Shown in pieces: positions 43,813 to 56,173 of a stretch of 64,000 nucleotides of DNA. The position numbers were made by a program, and so were the translations under genes. This DNA comes from Anoplolepis gracilipes. Its lineage: Eukaryota; Arthropoda; Insecta; Hymenoptera; Formicidae. The notes under the pieces were generated by a model, which was not told where the DNA came from, searched no databases, and saw nothing but the letters and a program-made list of their open reading frames with translations. Each line of letters begins with the position of its first letter. Position 1 is the stretch's first letter. Location: NCBI RefSeq assembly GCF_047496725.1, contig NC_132984.1, forward strand, positions 7,645,001 to 7,709,000, read 5' to 3'.

Positions 43813-44078
43813 ATAAATTATTATATATATTTTAAATATAGTCATTAGAATATAATTTAACAAAAAATATTTTGTTTGTGTGACTGGAAATTTTTATATA
43901 ATAATCTTAATCCTTTATGAGTAATTATGAGTAGCGGAAAAATTTTATTTTGAGAGCAAAGAGATTTCGCAAACTGTCACTTAATTTTTGATTATATTAT
44001 TCAGAATAATAGGAATTTTTACTTTTATTATGGAAAAAATTATTATTGGATTGTAAATACCAAATCAATAAATAAAGC
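43813..44078. other. AT-rich, nothing recognised
   Basis: No gene seen. Confidence 0.5.
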
Positions 44079-44360
44079 GGCAAGCAAAAGACTCGGGTTC
44101 GATTCCCGATTCAGTGGCTTCGCCCCGATATTTTTTCTCGTCTACATCTCTTTAGGGGGGTAAAGAGGGGTATAGAAGTCTCAAAAATGAGAATCTATTA
44201 CTTAGTGAAATACAGCAAGTAAAATATGTGTCCTGTGCACGAATCAAATTTCACAAAAGAATTAATTTCTAAAAGCGAAAAGAATTATAATTTCTAAAAA
44301 AAAAAGAAATTTTACGCATTAACATCCGCGCATGGCTGTCATTGCCAAGTCTATAGTGTT
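44079..44360 (+). repeat. 5'-truncated copy of the tRNA-headed repeat
   Basis: Starts inside the anticodon arm (gcggcaagcaaaagactcgg), keeps a perfect B box (GGTTCGATTCC), and continues through the same body (cgccccgatattttttctcg, tcaaaaatgagaatct, acatccgcgcatgg) as 28160-28390. It is about 80-85% similar with small indels. Confidence 0.8.
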
Positions 44361-44749
44361 TGTAAAATATCATTATTATTTGATTTTATATAATAATAAA
44401 ACAATTTCTATTATTAGTGTTATTATTTTTTATTATTATTAATTTTATCATTATTTTAATAATATTATTATCATATTATAATTATTATTATCATTATTCG
44501 TTTTTTGTAATAATAAAACAATTGTTAATTAATAGAAATAAGTAATTTATATTTATTTTTAAACTAAAAATTATCTTACCCATGTACGATCTCTTTTAAT
44601 AACGTGCGCAATATCACCTATCCAGTGAGAAGAAATTAAATTGAAAAAAGACTATATCTTAAATATTAAAAATAGTAAATGAATTGGATTGTTGTTCACT
44701 AAACATGTTTAGCGCACCAAAGAGGATATATTTGTAAACTTATAATTTA
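44361..44749. other. AT-rich with tta/att repeats
   Basis: 44390-44510 is an (att)n-rich low-complexity stretch; no gene seen. Confidence 0.5.
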
Positions 44750-45470
44750 AAAAAATTTGATGAACTTTCGATTCTTAGTGATTTTTTTCGAATTGTACGC
44801 TATCTCTTCTAACTTTACCTTATACAATACTTTAATTACTTTTGCTTTATATTCGATTGCTTTTGAATTAATAAGAGGAAAATGTGATACATTGATATTT
44901 TCCTTTATCATTTGAAAACAAATTCTCGCAAGATTTTCCTCATTATCTGCATCACATAACGTCATGTGTTCTGTAAAACAAAACGTGTATAGTATAGTAA
45001 TTCAATTTGATTTAAATTTAAATCAGGATTGTGCTTTGGATTTGAAAATTACGTCTACATAAATTATTTATGTATTGTTTACATGATGTTTACATAGACT
45101 TTTTTTATGATGTATATATATAAATATACATATAATATTTAATTCCTTCTCTTAATATTTTTCTATCGTGCATTAGGGCTAAAGGGTGAAACAGGAAAAA
45201 TAATATGAAGAAAATCTTCGATAAATTATAAATTATTCTACAATATTATTGACACAGATGACATATATGTTACACATAGTTTATACTGTTGACATAGACT
45301 ATTACAGTTTACGGATAAATGTCTAACTCTGATTTAAACTCACCTAATCTCTTCTCCAAAGGTAGATCGATCACGTTAGTTAATAAATATTCCAGAAAAG
45401 CTTTATACATATTGTAAAAATTTTATTGGCCGATAATGCTATTAATATGAATCTAGATAACTTTTCCCCA
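44750..45470 (-). pseudogene. Duplicated BTB/BACK exons of an RCBTB-like gene
   Basis: An exon around 45440-45352 gives MYKAFLEYLLTNVIDLPLEK at its end, before a GTGAGT donor. It is preceded by a stop and parallels FLKYLYTGMADLPSGK of the neighbouring gene. The next exon (44972-44750) after TTACAG gives EHMTLCDADNEENLARICF and NSKAIEYKAKVIKVLYK, paralleling ELLKLADKYSETNLKRIY. This is a second, decayed set of 3' exons downstream of the RCBTB-like pseudogene, a partial tandem duplication. No stop codon context or further exon was found. Confidence 0.7.
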
Positions 45471-45744
45471 ACTTGGAAAGAGTAAGATACCGATATTAAT
45501 AGCTTACAACTGAATTCGTCCTTCACGACTGTACAAACGTGTACTATAGCAATTTTAAAATACATATTTATTTATCAAAATAATGACTTATTCTATCCTT
45601 TCTTTTTCTCTTGGTTATTTTGTTTTACATCTTACAAAGACGAAAGTTGATCTATATATATATATATATACATATAGTTCAGTAATAAACTTTAGATATT
45701 AATTTAAATAAAATAAAATAATTATTCAAAATTTTCGTAATATG
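45471..45744. other. AT-rich spacer
   Basis: Contains a short (TA)n near 45652; no gene. Confidence 0.5.
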
Positions 45745-46091
45745 CCAGATAGAAATACATGATGATCACGTTTCATCATAGTGATCGTCATACTAGTACC
45801 TTCAACTTAATATCTTTTTGAAGATCATTACATGATTAACATAACATGAGAACAAAATGTACACAAATGTGTATGATTTATACAATAATTATACATGATA
45901 TAATGATGACATATCACGTTTCATCACAATGTGATCGTCATAACATTATCATGTGAGATATATTTCTGACATCATAATGTGACTGCGCTTTGAGCAGCGT
46001 ATACACACGCATCTGTATGCATTTCTGAGATCATATTATACAATATATGTATGCATGCTGAGTACAATATGATATCATTTTTCTATCTGGG
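45745..46091. mobile_element. Miniature element with repeated ATGATCATG-type words
   Basis: Ends are inverted: (g)ccagatagaaa at 45745 and tttctatctggg ending at 46091, with ATAT on both outer sides. The interior repeats atgat(g)atcacgtttcatca, tgtgatcgtcat and similar palindromic words. No ORF. Confidence 0.55.
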
Positions 46092-46129
46092 ATATCGGTC
46101 ATTAAACTGTCGCATTGCTATTTTCAATT

Positions 46130-46135
<6 letters not shown>

Positions 46136-46192
<57 letters not shown>

Positions 46193-46253
46193 CTAGTAAA
46201 TGTTAATTATCCTTGATATATATATATACATACTAGTAAATGTTAATTATCCT

Positions 46254-46296
<43 letters not shown>

Positions 46297-46300
46297 ATAT
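46136..46300. repeat. (TA)n with a 50-bp internal duplication
   Basis: Two long TA tracts; the unit acatactagtaaatgttaat plus 'tatccttgatatatata' occurs twice in between. Confidence 0.85.
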
Positions 46301-46681
46301 ATATATATTCATAAAATATATTTTTAGAAAATATAAATAATTAAAACTAATTAAATATATTTTATAAATAATTAAATAAAGAAATTACACATTATTTAAA
46401 TATTATTTATTTAAAAAAACTGTTGATAATCAATAAATGGATCAATATCAATAAATTGATAATAAATAAATAATGATTTGAGGATAAACTAGTTAAAGAT
46501 TCTAATAGGGGGAATATTAATAAATAAATGCTTTATTGATTACAAATGAATTTAAAGTATTATAAAAATTATAAAAATAAAGGTTTTTCTTTCAATAATA
46601 AAGTACATTTTTTATATTAAAATATAACAATACAAATATATGCTATTACATTTTAAACATTTTGTTAAGAAAATGAAAGAA
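46301..46681. other. AT-rich, 3' flank of the RCBTB-like gene
   Basis: No features apart from low complexity. Confidence 0.5.
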
Positions 46682-49545
46682 CTAATTCTTAAAAGCTTTG
46701 GCTTTAGCTGCTTTAATTATAAAATCCAATATTATATTTTTATTTAAAGTAGCAAATTTTTGCGTTTGTACCACATCTGTCAGATGATCCATTGCAAATT
46801 GGAAGCAGAATTTTTCTAACTCCTAAAAATTATGTATATATGTATATTCATAAATATATAGATACATTATATTTAATAAATAATGATGAGAAATGATATT
46901 ACAAACTATATCATCTTTGTATTATATTTGATTGCTTTCTCGTAAACAAGGATTACATTTGACACAGTGACAATTTCTTTTATTACTTGACTATAAATTC
47001 TTTTAAGATTTGTTTCACTATATTTATCTGCTAACTTCAGAAGTTCTGTAATAGAGCAATTTTAAATATTAATTGAACTAATAAATATTTAATTTCAAGT
47101 TATTTAATTTAAATAAATTCACCTAATACTTTTCCTGAAGGCAAATCGGCCATGCCAGTATATAGATATTTTAAGAAAGCTTTATATGTAATGTAGGAAA
47201 ATTTATTGTTCATGATGAAGCTATTAAGAATATATATGTGTCAATGTGTAACCAAATAAATAAGAATAAGAAAATTAAAAGATTGATTAAAAATATGATT
47301 GGCTTTTCTATGAATGCTTACGTTTGATTATTTTCCATCCGATTACATTGGAACATATTTCTGAAATACTGACAACGAATGTTCAAAATAGCTTTGTGAA
47401 GATGGATAAGTTGTCTCTTAATCTGTATCGTAAAATCACTCGTCGACTGCAACAAAAGAGAGATACATAATTGACATAATTAGATATAAAGACGTATCAT
47501 ATTAGTATAAGCGTTTGTTGAATAAACTCAATTTTAAAAGAATATGTATCAATCAAAGTAATTACTCTTTTCTTGCTTAACGTCTTGATTTTGTTTAACA
47601 TTTTATAATGAAAAAAACTGCATAAAGAACAGAATAGAGGTAGAAAACAAAACGTACTTTATCGTCAAACGCTGCTCCCAGACATTTCAATATATTTAAT
47701 TCTTCTGTATGATCAATTAACGAACAGTGGATGATATAAGACAAGTCATATTTTAATAAATCGTACATGTTCGAAAAATGGGTAGCAGTTGGAATTGTAA
47801 TCGCTTAATCAAAGCAGGCACCCCATACGTAAACGCGTCTGTTTTCGTTGATAACTATACTTTTGTTTAAATAGTTTTGAATGGCAATGTCCAACACCTT
47901 TCTCATTTCAGGCACATTCAACTAAAAAAAAAGAAATCTTACATTTTTATATTTCCTTTATCATGAAGATTATGCAAATAAATAAGTTACCCTGATGGGA
48001 TACACTTCCATTTCTCTTTTTTTGCCATATCCCAATTGTCCTTCAGAGTTTTTACTCCACAAATATAGTTTCCCTTCAGCAGTAAACGCCAATGTGTGTG
48101 CGAATCCACAGACTACCTTAACTGATAATTAAACATCAATAATAAAAAATGGTTATTGATATCTGCATTATTGCATTTATAAACATTTACACAAACGACC
48201 ATTGTAAACGATGACAGAAACATTACCTATTGTATCATTTGTCAACGAGACAATTAGGCATGGAAGCGCCTGATTCGTGCAGTTGCCTATTCCTAACTGG
48301 CCATAATTATTGATACCCCAGCTATAGACATTACGAATATTACAAAGTGCCATGTTGAACAATCTACCACAAGTAATGTAGATAATTTTTTCGCCTTTGA
48401 ATTCACGTCTCAACTGCCATGGTAAAGCCTTTGGAGGGCCTTTGACTAAGTTTTCATATCGAGAATTTCCCCAAGTGTATATCTAAATTAAAAATTGTCA
48501 AATTTATATTTTAGAGTCAAAATTATCACACTATTTTATCTGAATTATCACTTACTTTTCCATCGTTAGTCAAAGCTATAGTGTGATCAACACTGCATGC
48601 AATGTCTATGATGCATTCTTCGTCACCTATAGTGACTTTAGTAGGTATATATATATATCTTGAGATTTTCTTGGCTCCACTCCTAGTCCCAATTTATAAT
48701 CTAGGTTAGAACCCCATGTATATACCTTTAAAAGACAATGCTATTATTTTGATATCACATTTAATTTAATTATTATATTATACACAAGATGCAAAACAAA
48801 TATCCTAAATAATATTGTAAATAAATTGTATTCTATATCCTTCATTGTAAAATATTATGTAATGTGTTAAATACATAATTAACAGCTTCACATTAATCAT
48901 TTTAATTGTACCAAAGTAGATATATAAAATACATAAAAAGTTAAATATACTAATTCTTACTTTTTTATTAAATTATTTTATTAAATTATTAAACTATAAT
49001 CCTCACATTTATTACTAATAAATTATTTAACATATAAAAATTCATATTTAATCATATTTAATAATTATTATAAGTTTGTAAAAATCTCAAATATTTTAAT
49101 TAGAAATTTTCAATTTATATTGTATTACCTCTCTTTCCTTTGTAAGTGCCAAAACATGATACTGATCAATGTCACCACCACAGCAAAAAGTTTTTATATT
49201 TTTCCCACACAATGTTTCTACTTCTTTTGGTTGTTGAATGTCACTCATATCACCTATCCCCAATCGACCATGACAATTTTTACCAATACCATATACCATT
49301 TTGTCACAATTAAAGCTGCTTTATCTGATTTAATGTATTGTGTAAAACATAAGTAATAATTTAGTTGAAGTAAAAATAATAGAAAGAAAAGCAAAACTAA
49401 TTACTAATTACCATCATTAAATACCATAATCATATGAATCTTAAAGACAAATTTTGGTTGCAGCAAGCCAAAAATTTCCCAGTTCTTGAGATCCGAAGAA
49501 TATCCATACTTACTTAAAATATTAGTTTTCAAATATTTTTCTTTC
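46682..49545 (-). pseudogene. RCC1 and BTB domain protein (RCBTB1/2-like)
   Basis: Ten exons, all with GT-AG borders: ~49545-49412, 49324-49129, 48725-48556, 48482-48227, 48121-47991, 47931-47658, 47446-47322, 47220-47123, 47045-~46937 and ~46826-46682. N-terminal SSDLKNWEIFGLLQPKF, then RCC1 repeats (VYGIGKNCHGRLGIGD, VYTWGSNLDYKLGLG, VYSWGINNYGQLGIGN, LYLWSKNSEGQLGYG). A BTB domain follows (DFTIQIKRQLIHLHKAI, FSYITYKAFLKYLYT), then a BACK-like end (ELEKFCFQFAMDHLTDVV). Human RCBTB proteins act with CUL3; role here inferred. Damage: frameshift near 49300, frameshift in a (TA)n run near 48650, and TAA at 47807. No ATG is evident in exon 1. Confidence 0.88.
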
Positions 49546-50007
49546 TCTGTTTGTATATTTCTGTCCACATCAAATTTTTAAGTTAGTAATGCTATTTTAA
49601 TAGTAATACTATTTTTCGCTAACATTTATAAAATTAATTTTATTTTAAATCTTTTATGTCATTTTAATTCTGTGTGACTAATAAATGCATGACATTATAA
49701 AAGGATAAATTGTTCAACAGTGACATATTATTTCTACAAAAGCAAAACAGAATAAAAAGGAACACAAGCTTACTGTTCTTTGCTAACATTTGTTTGTAAG
49801 TCACTTTCTTCCTGGACATTTGTTCTTTCTGAGAAAAAAGGCAATTTTTTCCATAATTTCAACATAGTAACGACACAGTATTTTTGTATCAGTATAACAG
49901 GTTCGTTGGACGTTGTTTACATGTACAATTTTTGAAAAGTATGTGTTTATATAATAAACATGTTGGTTTATATAAACATTATATGTACAAACATTCACAC
50001 ATATATG
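49546..50007. other. AT-rich, 5' flank of the RCBTB-like gene
   Basis: No first exon or promoter was recognised. Confidence 0.45.
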
Positions 50008-50383
50008 CCCCAGGTAGAACATGAAACTCATAATGACATCATTATGACGTCATCATAATTTTATTTATCACTTAAAAGTTATCTAAACAAAAATGATTAA
50101 AAAATGAATTGAGAGATGACAAAAAGAATCATAAATTTTTAAGTTCCATAATCACATTATATAATTTTAAAAAGATTATTAGTTGCTAAATATAATTAAA
50201 ATATATATAAATAATTAAATAAACAAATGATTGCGTAATATATATAAAAAATGATATTATAATATCAAAAATAAGTCACCAAAACATTGCCAAAAGTATA
50301 TCAAATGAGATCATTATGATTTTTCTAAAATGACTTTTAGGTAACGTCATAATGATGTCATTATGAGTTTCATGTTTTGCCTG
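50008..50383. mobile_element. MITE with TAATGATGTCATTA terminal repeats
   Basis: Terminal inverted repeats of more than 40 bp: ccccaggtagaacatgaaac... at 50008 and the complement ending near 50383. The shared core aacatgaaactcataatgac continues through catcattatgacgt. The interior is AT-rich with no ORF. Confidence 0.8.
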
Positions 50384-50623
50384 AGTGTACACCTTGTATT
50401 TGTAAACATGAATATTCAGTTCAGAAATAGACTTTAAATATCAATTTAAATAAAATAATTATTTAAAACGATAATATATCGGTCATTAGACATAAAATGT
50501 GGCATTTTTTATTTGATATACATATGTACATACATATTAAGGGGATGCTGGACAGTGTTACCAACTCATTATTGAGAAGCGCCAGAATCTAAAGTCATTA
50601 GATTATAAAGTACAGTCGGACCA
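50384..50623. other. AT-rich spacer
   Basis: No gene seen. Confidence 0.45.
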
Positions 50624-51077
50624 CAGACTTCCATATAATACTAGATTGCTAACTCCTTATGTATAAGGCAGCTCTAATTTTATGTACAAACAAGTATGTA
50701 TGACATCCCTTTCTGCGCATGCGCTGTGAAGGCGCGTGTTGCACGCATGTATATACATACTAAGTATGATAAACAAGCTTATATAAAAGATATAAAATAA
50801 CTGCAAATTTGTATCCGATAATTTAATATTTATATTTCTTACTTTTTTTACTAACACGACATGTGTTTTGACAAGAATTAGAGACCGAAAGCAAGTTAGA
50901 AATACATGTACTGATCATAATGGCGTCGGCACATGTCAGCGCATGCGCAGAAACGGTCACCTTAGCGCTAATAGTATCTCCCCGAACGCGCTCTTAGTAC
51001 ATAAAATTCAAGGACACTTTATATAAGCAAAATCTAGGAAGTTAGCAGTCTAGTATTATGCATATAGAAGTCTGTGG
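50624..51077. repeat. 454-bp inverted-repeat element
   Basis: Arms 50624-50657 (cagacttccatataatacta...) and 51037-51077 are complementary with a few mismatches. Inside is a CpG-richer part with tgcgcatgcgc words and, at 50962-50992, one arm of the 40.4-kb hairpin repeat. Confidence 0.6.
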
Positions 51078-52973
51078 CCGATGCTCACTGTCGCTATTGT
51101 GTATACTTATACTGTGCTTCGGACTCTTTCATGTTAGCTATCTCGCTTGCTCCTTATACGTTTTCGCTCTCTGTTTGTTCGGCGACTGTCCTTGTTACAC
51201 AAACAGATAACAGCTCCATCTATTTTGAAATCGGTTAACTAAAAATTGCTCTGTATTATCTCGCGTCTCGATTTCACACATCATATATGTATGAAAACAG
51301 TTTCTAAAAAGTTAGACTAAAAAACTTTTTTACTAGGCTTTTAAAATCATTTTCAAAAATTTACTTATATTCTATTACGTTATTCCAAGCATGGGGCACA
51401 TCTTTCGTTTGAATAAACTAAAGAACTTTTATATTAAATAAATATTAATTCAATGAGTCGATAACAAAAGTGAAATTTTATACATAAATTATAGCGTCCA
51501 GAACTCGTTATTAAAAGTAGTTTAACTGTGTAAAAGGATTTATCAATCTGTGCAGTCAAAAAAAAGATTTTTAATCGAACTGATTTTGTTGGTAAAGCGA
51601 CGGGCAGTCGTCACTTAGATTTTAATTAATAGTAACCGTTACGGGCAGTCGTCAAACAGATCTAACATTAATTATAACTGCAACAGACAGATGTCAATAA
51701 TTAATCCGGATAGATGCGTACCGGGAAGAAGTAGAACGCGTACCGGGTTACCGAATACTAAGGTATAATCACGAAACATCGCTATTTACTCCTGACGAAA
51801 ACGAGCGAAAGTGAATGAATCTAGGGAGATACGACAAAATAATTTATTATTGTTTGTACTAAATCTAGCGTTTAATACGAATAAAAGCGAATACACATTT
51901 TATAATAAAAGAAAGCAATAAATTATAAGAAAACCGCGGGAAAAAGGATGTCCACTCTTCGCGCCTTCCGCAAATCTTAGCGATCATATTCTTGAATTCT
52001 GAATGGGATCTCCGGCGGAGGCATAGCATTAAGATTAAATTTGCAGAGTATTATACTCATCTATAAATAATAAAAAATGATTTAAATGTAAATGAGGTTC
52101 CAATTATTAAACAAAAGATTGTATACTGTGCAAACTTTCTGCTGAATATCAGAAATTTATTAATTAATATTAACCCTTACTGATAGATCATGTTTGGCTG
52201 TGATTTTTCTAACAACGTCAATTTCTCGAAAACAAATAATCATAAAATAATATATTTAAGTAAATTATTTTTCAAATTTATTATTTTAGTCTTTATTTAG
52301 AATGTTCAAAGAAGGTATATACATTTTTTCAGATTTTTTAAAACACTTTTACATATTAATAAACTTATCGAAAATACGCTGACCCACCTGTACAGTTAGA
52401 AGATGCCAAAAATAACAATACGGAGTAAGAGTTAAAATTAATATGAAAAAAATATGATTATTATTATGAAAAATTATATATGAGTAATTGCCAACCATTT
52501 TAACTGTTATTACATCAAATTCTTCAAATCGCTGCTGCTTGATAAAACAATCTGGAAATTTCTTAGAATTTATTCTAAAACATCTTACAATTTCTGAGCT
52601 ACTCGTGGCACTGTAAACAAGAAATAATAGTATATGTACGATGGGAATATAATAGTATGTATGATGGGAATAAAAGTACCGAAAGATTTAAATAATATTA
52701 AATCTGACATTGCACTTACTAACTTGGTTTCCAAAATAGGCAGATATGTTTATCGGGATATCCGATTATTATATCGCAACGTAGACCAAGTCTTCTGGCA
52801 ACGTTATGATATATATATTATTATTTCTTGACCATATTTATGTTTTAAGACCTAATGTCAGAAATTACAATGTAGGAATTAATTAAAGGAAAAGTATTTT
52901 GAAAATTACAACAAACATGTTTACAGGATAATTTGCAATATTTTTATAATACATCATAATCAATATTACTTAC
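51078..52973. other. No gene recognised; degenerate tandem motif at 51596-51750
   Basis: 51596-51680 repeats gcgacgggcagtcgtca(c/a) with variants, and 51713-51750 repeats gcgtaccggg. 52440-52620 has a minus-strand open stretch (CFIKQQRFEEFDVITVKMVG) after an acceptor-like TTTACAG. It may be an exon but matches nothing I know. Confidence 0.4.
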
Positions 52974-53835
52974 ATTATCAATGCACATATATTTGAATTG
53001 TCTATCCAACACTATGTTTTCCGGATTGTTTAGACGAAAGTTTAATTTGTCAAATATACATTCTTCGAGTGTATCCATAATCTGTGTTCCTTCTGCTTCA
53101 TTCCAATGATTATCGTCAATATTGTTGTTTTCCCAGGAGGAAAAATTTTCTGCAGACGTCGAGAATATCGAATGCTCAGGATGTTTCTGTCTGAGACTTT
53201 TCAGTACCTCTAACGTTATACTATCTAGTGACGATGTTACGGTCGAGTAAAATACATCTTTCTCTCTAAGCTGTAATTCTTGTGCAAAAAAAGTAGCACT
53301 TCGTTCTAAAAGTTGCACTTTGTGAGGTCGCCTTTTAAATTTTTTCCATTTTAGCACCAGGTTATATCGCCTCAGACAGTCAACGAGTCGCATATTGTAA
53401 TATATTTTCGTTTGCTGTTCGCAAACAGCTTTCCTAAATTACCATTAACATTAATTATTAACTATGCAATATGTACGTTAGTCCATAAAGTTAATAGTAC
53501 TTTATTTTTTATATTTCTACTGTGAAAATTGAATGAGAAAGTTTTTAAGCTCATCTATATAGAATGAAACTTCTATTTTATCTTCCAATGTCGAAAGTAA
53601 TGACATCACATCTTTTTCTAACTCATTTGTGAAATAGGAATATGTTGAATTATCGGTTGATATATTGTTAGAATAATATTTTTTAATATTTGTAGTATTC
53701 CGTAATTGTCTTGTACAATTAATGCCTATTTCTATAAAGTTTAAACATTTTTTGTTTTTCTGCTCATTTTCTTCAGACTCTTTCTGTTCATTTTCCTTAA
53801 ACATCTTGTTATAGTATTTTCTCGCTGTAGGCCAT
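52974..53835 (-). CDS. FBXO21-like gene, exons A and B
   Basis: Exon A (53835-53521) follows TTTCAATTTCAG and begins WPTARKYYNKMFKENEQKE; it ends ...ELKNFLIQFS at CA|GTAGAA. Exon B (53433-52974) completes the split codon and reads through RSATFFAQELQL, SSLDSITLEVLKSLRQKHPE, then NNIDDNHW and MDTLEECIFDKLNFRL, to a GTAAGT donor. This matches the region after the F-box in FBXO21, before its transglutaminase-like part. The phase fits the F-box exon at 61678-61838 (CAG AG|A TGG). Both exons are open, but later exons (rest of the core, YccV domain) were not found downstream. Probably a partial tandem copy. Confidence 0.8.
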
Positions 53836-54147
53836 CTGAAATTGAAATAAATAATATTATCGTAAATTTTAAATGAACACTAAACTATTGCATTAATAAT
53901 AAGTTTTCAAAGAATTATATTGTTCAAATTGTGTAATATACAGAGTTAATCAAAATATCGACTTTCTTCTTTTATTTTAATACAAAATAATGTGTACGAT
54001 ATATAATTTTCAATTTAAATTATTGTAATTAAAATTTACAATAACAATATACAATTATGAACAATAGACAGCATTACAGCTACATTCTATAAATATAACA
54101 AATTAACTTTTATTCCATGTATTATTAAAACATCAATTTATTGCACT
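53836..54147. other. AT-rich intron-like sequence
   Basis: Its end next to exon A repeats the intron sequence before exon A' at 55.8-56.0 kb, supporting a segmental duplication. Confidence 0.55.
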
Positions 54148-54349
54148 ATTAGAGGACTTATTGACAGAATGTTCACCTTATCAAACCCGCAGTTCCATTC
54201 AAAAAACATATTATCCATTATCAACATTTTACTAATGAACGGATATCCATTAAAACTCATATTTGATTCCATAAATGGTCGCTTAAAATATTTGTTTCAG
54301 AAGGAATATAGTAATCTTAATAATAATGATCTTAAAGAAAAAAAATTCT
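54148..54349 (+). pseudogene. PLE reverse transcriptase thumb fragment
   Basis: Encodes TIRGLIDRMFTLSNPQFHSK and ILLMNGYPLKLIFDSINGRL, aligned with TIIGLVDKVIFFSNPRYHRK and ILLDNNYPLKLIFDVIGLRL of the 38-kb PLE (residues 113-160), but a different subfamily. It runs without a break into the hammerhead-like motif at 54350, so the nuclease domain is deleted. Confidence 0.8.
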
Positions 54350-54389
54350 GCGCTGAAGATGGCCTGAAAAATCAGGCCGAAACGTTCGC
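54350..54389 (+). ncRNA. Hammerhead-like ribozyme, second PLE subfamily
   Basis: GCG - CTGAAGA - stem II GGCCTGA-aaaa-TCAGGCC - GAAAC - GTT - CGC. All core positions fit. Stem II differs in sequence from the 39740 motif yet stays fully paired, which is covariation in favour of the structure. Confidence 0.78.
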
Positions 54390-54760
54390 TTTATATTAAT
54401 CAATTACTGTAATTTAATCACTTTACCGTTTAATATTTGTTTTTAACAATTTTCTGTTGCGTCCGTTATTTATTATACTAAAGTTTATATATTGTAATTC
54501 ATTTGACGTAACAATAAATTATTTATTTATTTATTTAATTCAAATTCACACTTTTATATTCGGCTCATTTTACGCCTTAGTACTATATCATTATTTATTT
54601 AAATAAGTAAATAGTATCAAGGCTCTTTGTGTAAATAAGATTAAATTAAAAAGCAATACAGGCAGTAGAGAGCAAATTGTACCTTCTCCTACGTAATACA
54701 TTTCATTATTTTCGGTAAGAATTGTGTAATTTGTTTATTTTTTTGTACTACTACAAATCT
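54390..54760. other. PLE terminus remnant and AT-rich spacer
   Basis: Includes 'gcgtccgttatt' and an attta-rich stretch at 54510-54600; no gene. Confidence 0.45.
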
Positions 54761-55792
54761 TCAACGGAATATTAGGTGTATGTAGTCTGACTGGATTTTA
54801 ACCGAATATCTGTCTTCATATCGGTGCCATCCAATTATTACGCCAGCAGAACAGTTTGTAGATTGATCACCATGTGTTACAATCATTCCAACAGCAAATT
54901 TTACTTCTTTTGGTCTTGTATTTGGCATTTCAAATTCTCTTATCTCTAGAAGTAACTGAAAAGTGTAAGATGAAGCTTTAATTGATATTTCTTGTTAAGT
55001 AATTCTTAAATAAATGTTTGTAGGAAGTTAAAATACAGCTAGTCAAATTATATTATAGATAGTTATAATTCTTATGTAATTGTATGCTCTATCAGAAAGA
55101 AACCTTAGAAATTGTTTCTTATTATAATTAGTATGTAGCACGTACAGTATAGCTTGGGTGTATCAATCCAATTTTTTAAATTCAAGTTCCTATTAAAAGC
55201 ACACGAGTATACATCGTTCTCAGCTAGTGACTTATGTATTGTATTTTAAACAAAATACTTTGGTTCATAAGTTGATATTTGGGAAAAACTTTTTCAAGTG
55301 TCGGTGATTTTGCAACCTCCATACGTTGCTGGAGATGGTGAAACAATTCTATATAGTAATCTCTTTCCATTAGATTGCAAACACTTTTTCTGAAAAATTT
55401 ACATAGTAGCTGTGCAATACGTATGTTAGTCTGTAAAGTTAATAGTACTTTAATTTATATAATTTTACCGTGAAAATTGAGAAACCATGTTTTTAATCTC
55501 ATCAATATAAAAAGAAAGTTTTATATTTTCATACTTGCTACATATTAACTCTATCTTTTCATCAAACTGAAATACGTAAATGGGCCGTATTAAATTACTG
55601 ATTGACAAATCGTTAGAATAATCTATTCGAATTTTTTGTGGAACAAATATGGAATTCCGTAATTCTCTCATACATTTAATGCCTGCTTTTATAAAGTTTA
55701 TAGTTTTTTATTTTTCTATTCATTTTTTTCAGATTCATTTTGTTCATTTTCCTTAAACTACCCGTTATACTGTGTTCTCGCTGTAGGCCATC
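54761..55792 (-). pseudogene. FBXO21-like gene, decayed second copy with YccV domain
   Basis: Three blocks. Exon A' (55792-55480) parallels exon A but has several stops and frame changes; it still ends KLSFYIDEIKNMVSQFS at CG|GTAAAA. A middle block (55394-~55140), after TTTTTCAG, reads DYYIELFHHLQQRMEVAKSP and FPKYQLMNQSIL, then a shifted frame. Exon D (54955-54761), after ACTTTTCAG, reads FEMPNTRPKEVKFAVGMIVT and SAGVIIGWHRYEDRYSV, the hemimethylated-DNA-binding (YccV-like) domain of FBXO21, then a stop. Exon B is absent. It lies upstream of the better-preserved A-B copy, so the order is A'-C-D-A-B. Confidence 0.75.
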
Positions 55793-55888
55793 TGAAATTG
55801 AAATAATAATATTATCGCTGTAGGCCATCTGAAATTGAAATAATAATATTATCGCTGTAGGCCATCTGAAATTGAAATAATAATATTA
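55778..55888. repeat. Three copies of a 37-bp unit at a splice acceptor
   Basis: tcgctgtaggccatctgaaa plus 'ttgaaataataatatta' occurs at 55778, 55815 and 55852 with no visible differences. On the minus strand each unit contains the TTTCAATTTCAG acceptor and the first bases of exon A'. Confidence 0.95.
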
Positions 55889-56173
55889 TCGTAAATTTAT
55901 AGAAATCTAAACTATTGCATTAATAATAAGTTTTCAAAAAATAAAATTATAATAAATTAAATTGCGCAATATACAGAATTGGTTAAAATATCGACTTTCT
56001 TGTTTTAATACAAAATAAAGTATGCAGTATATAATTTTTAACTTAAATCATAATTTACACATTAACAATGTACAATAACATAAACAATGGACAGTATTTA
56101 CATTATTAGCCATATTTTGTAAATATAACAAATTACTTAACTTTTTTTTATTCTGTGTATTTATAAAACATCA

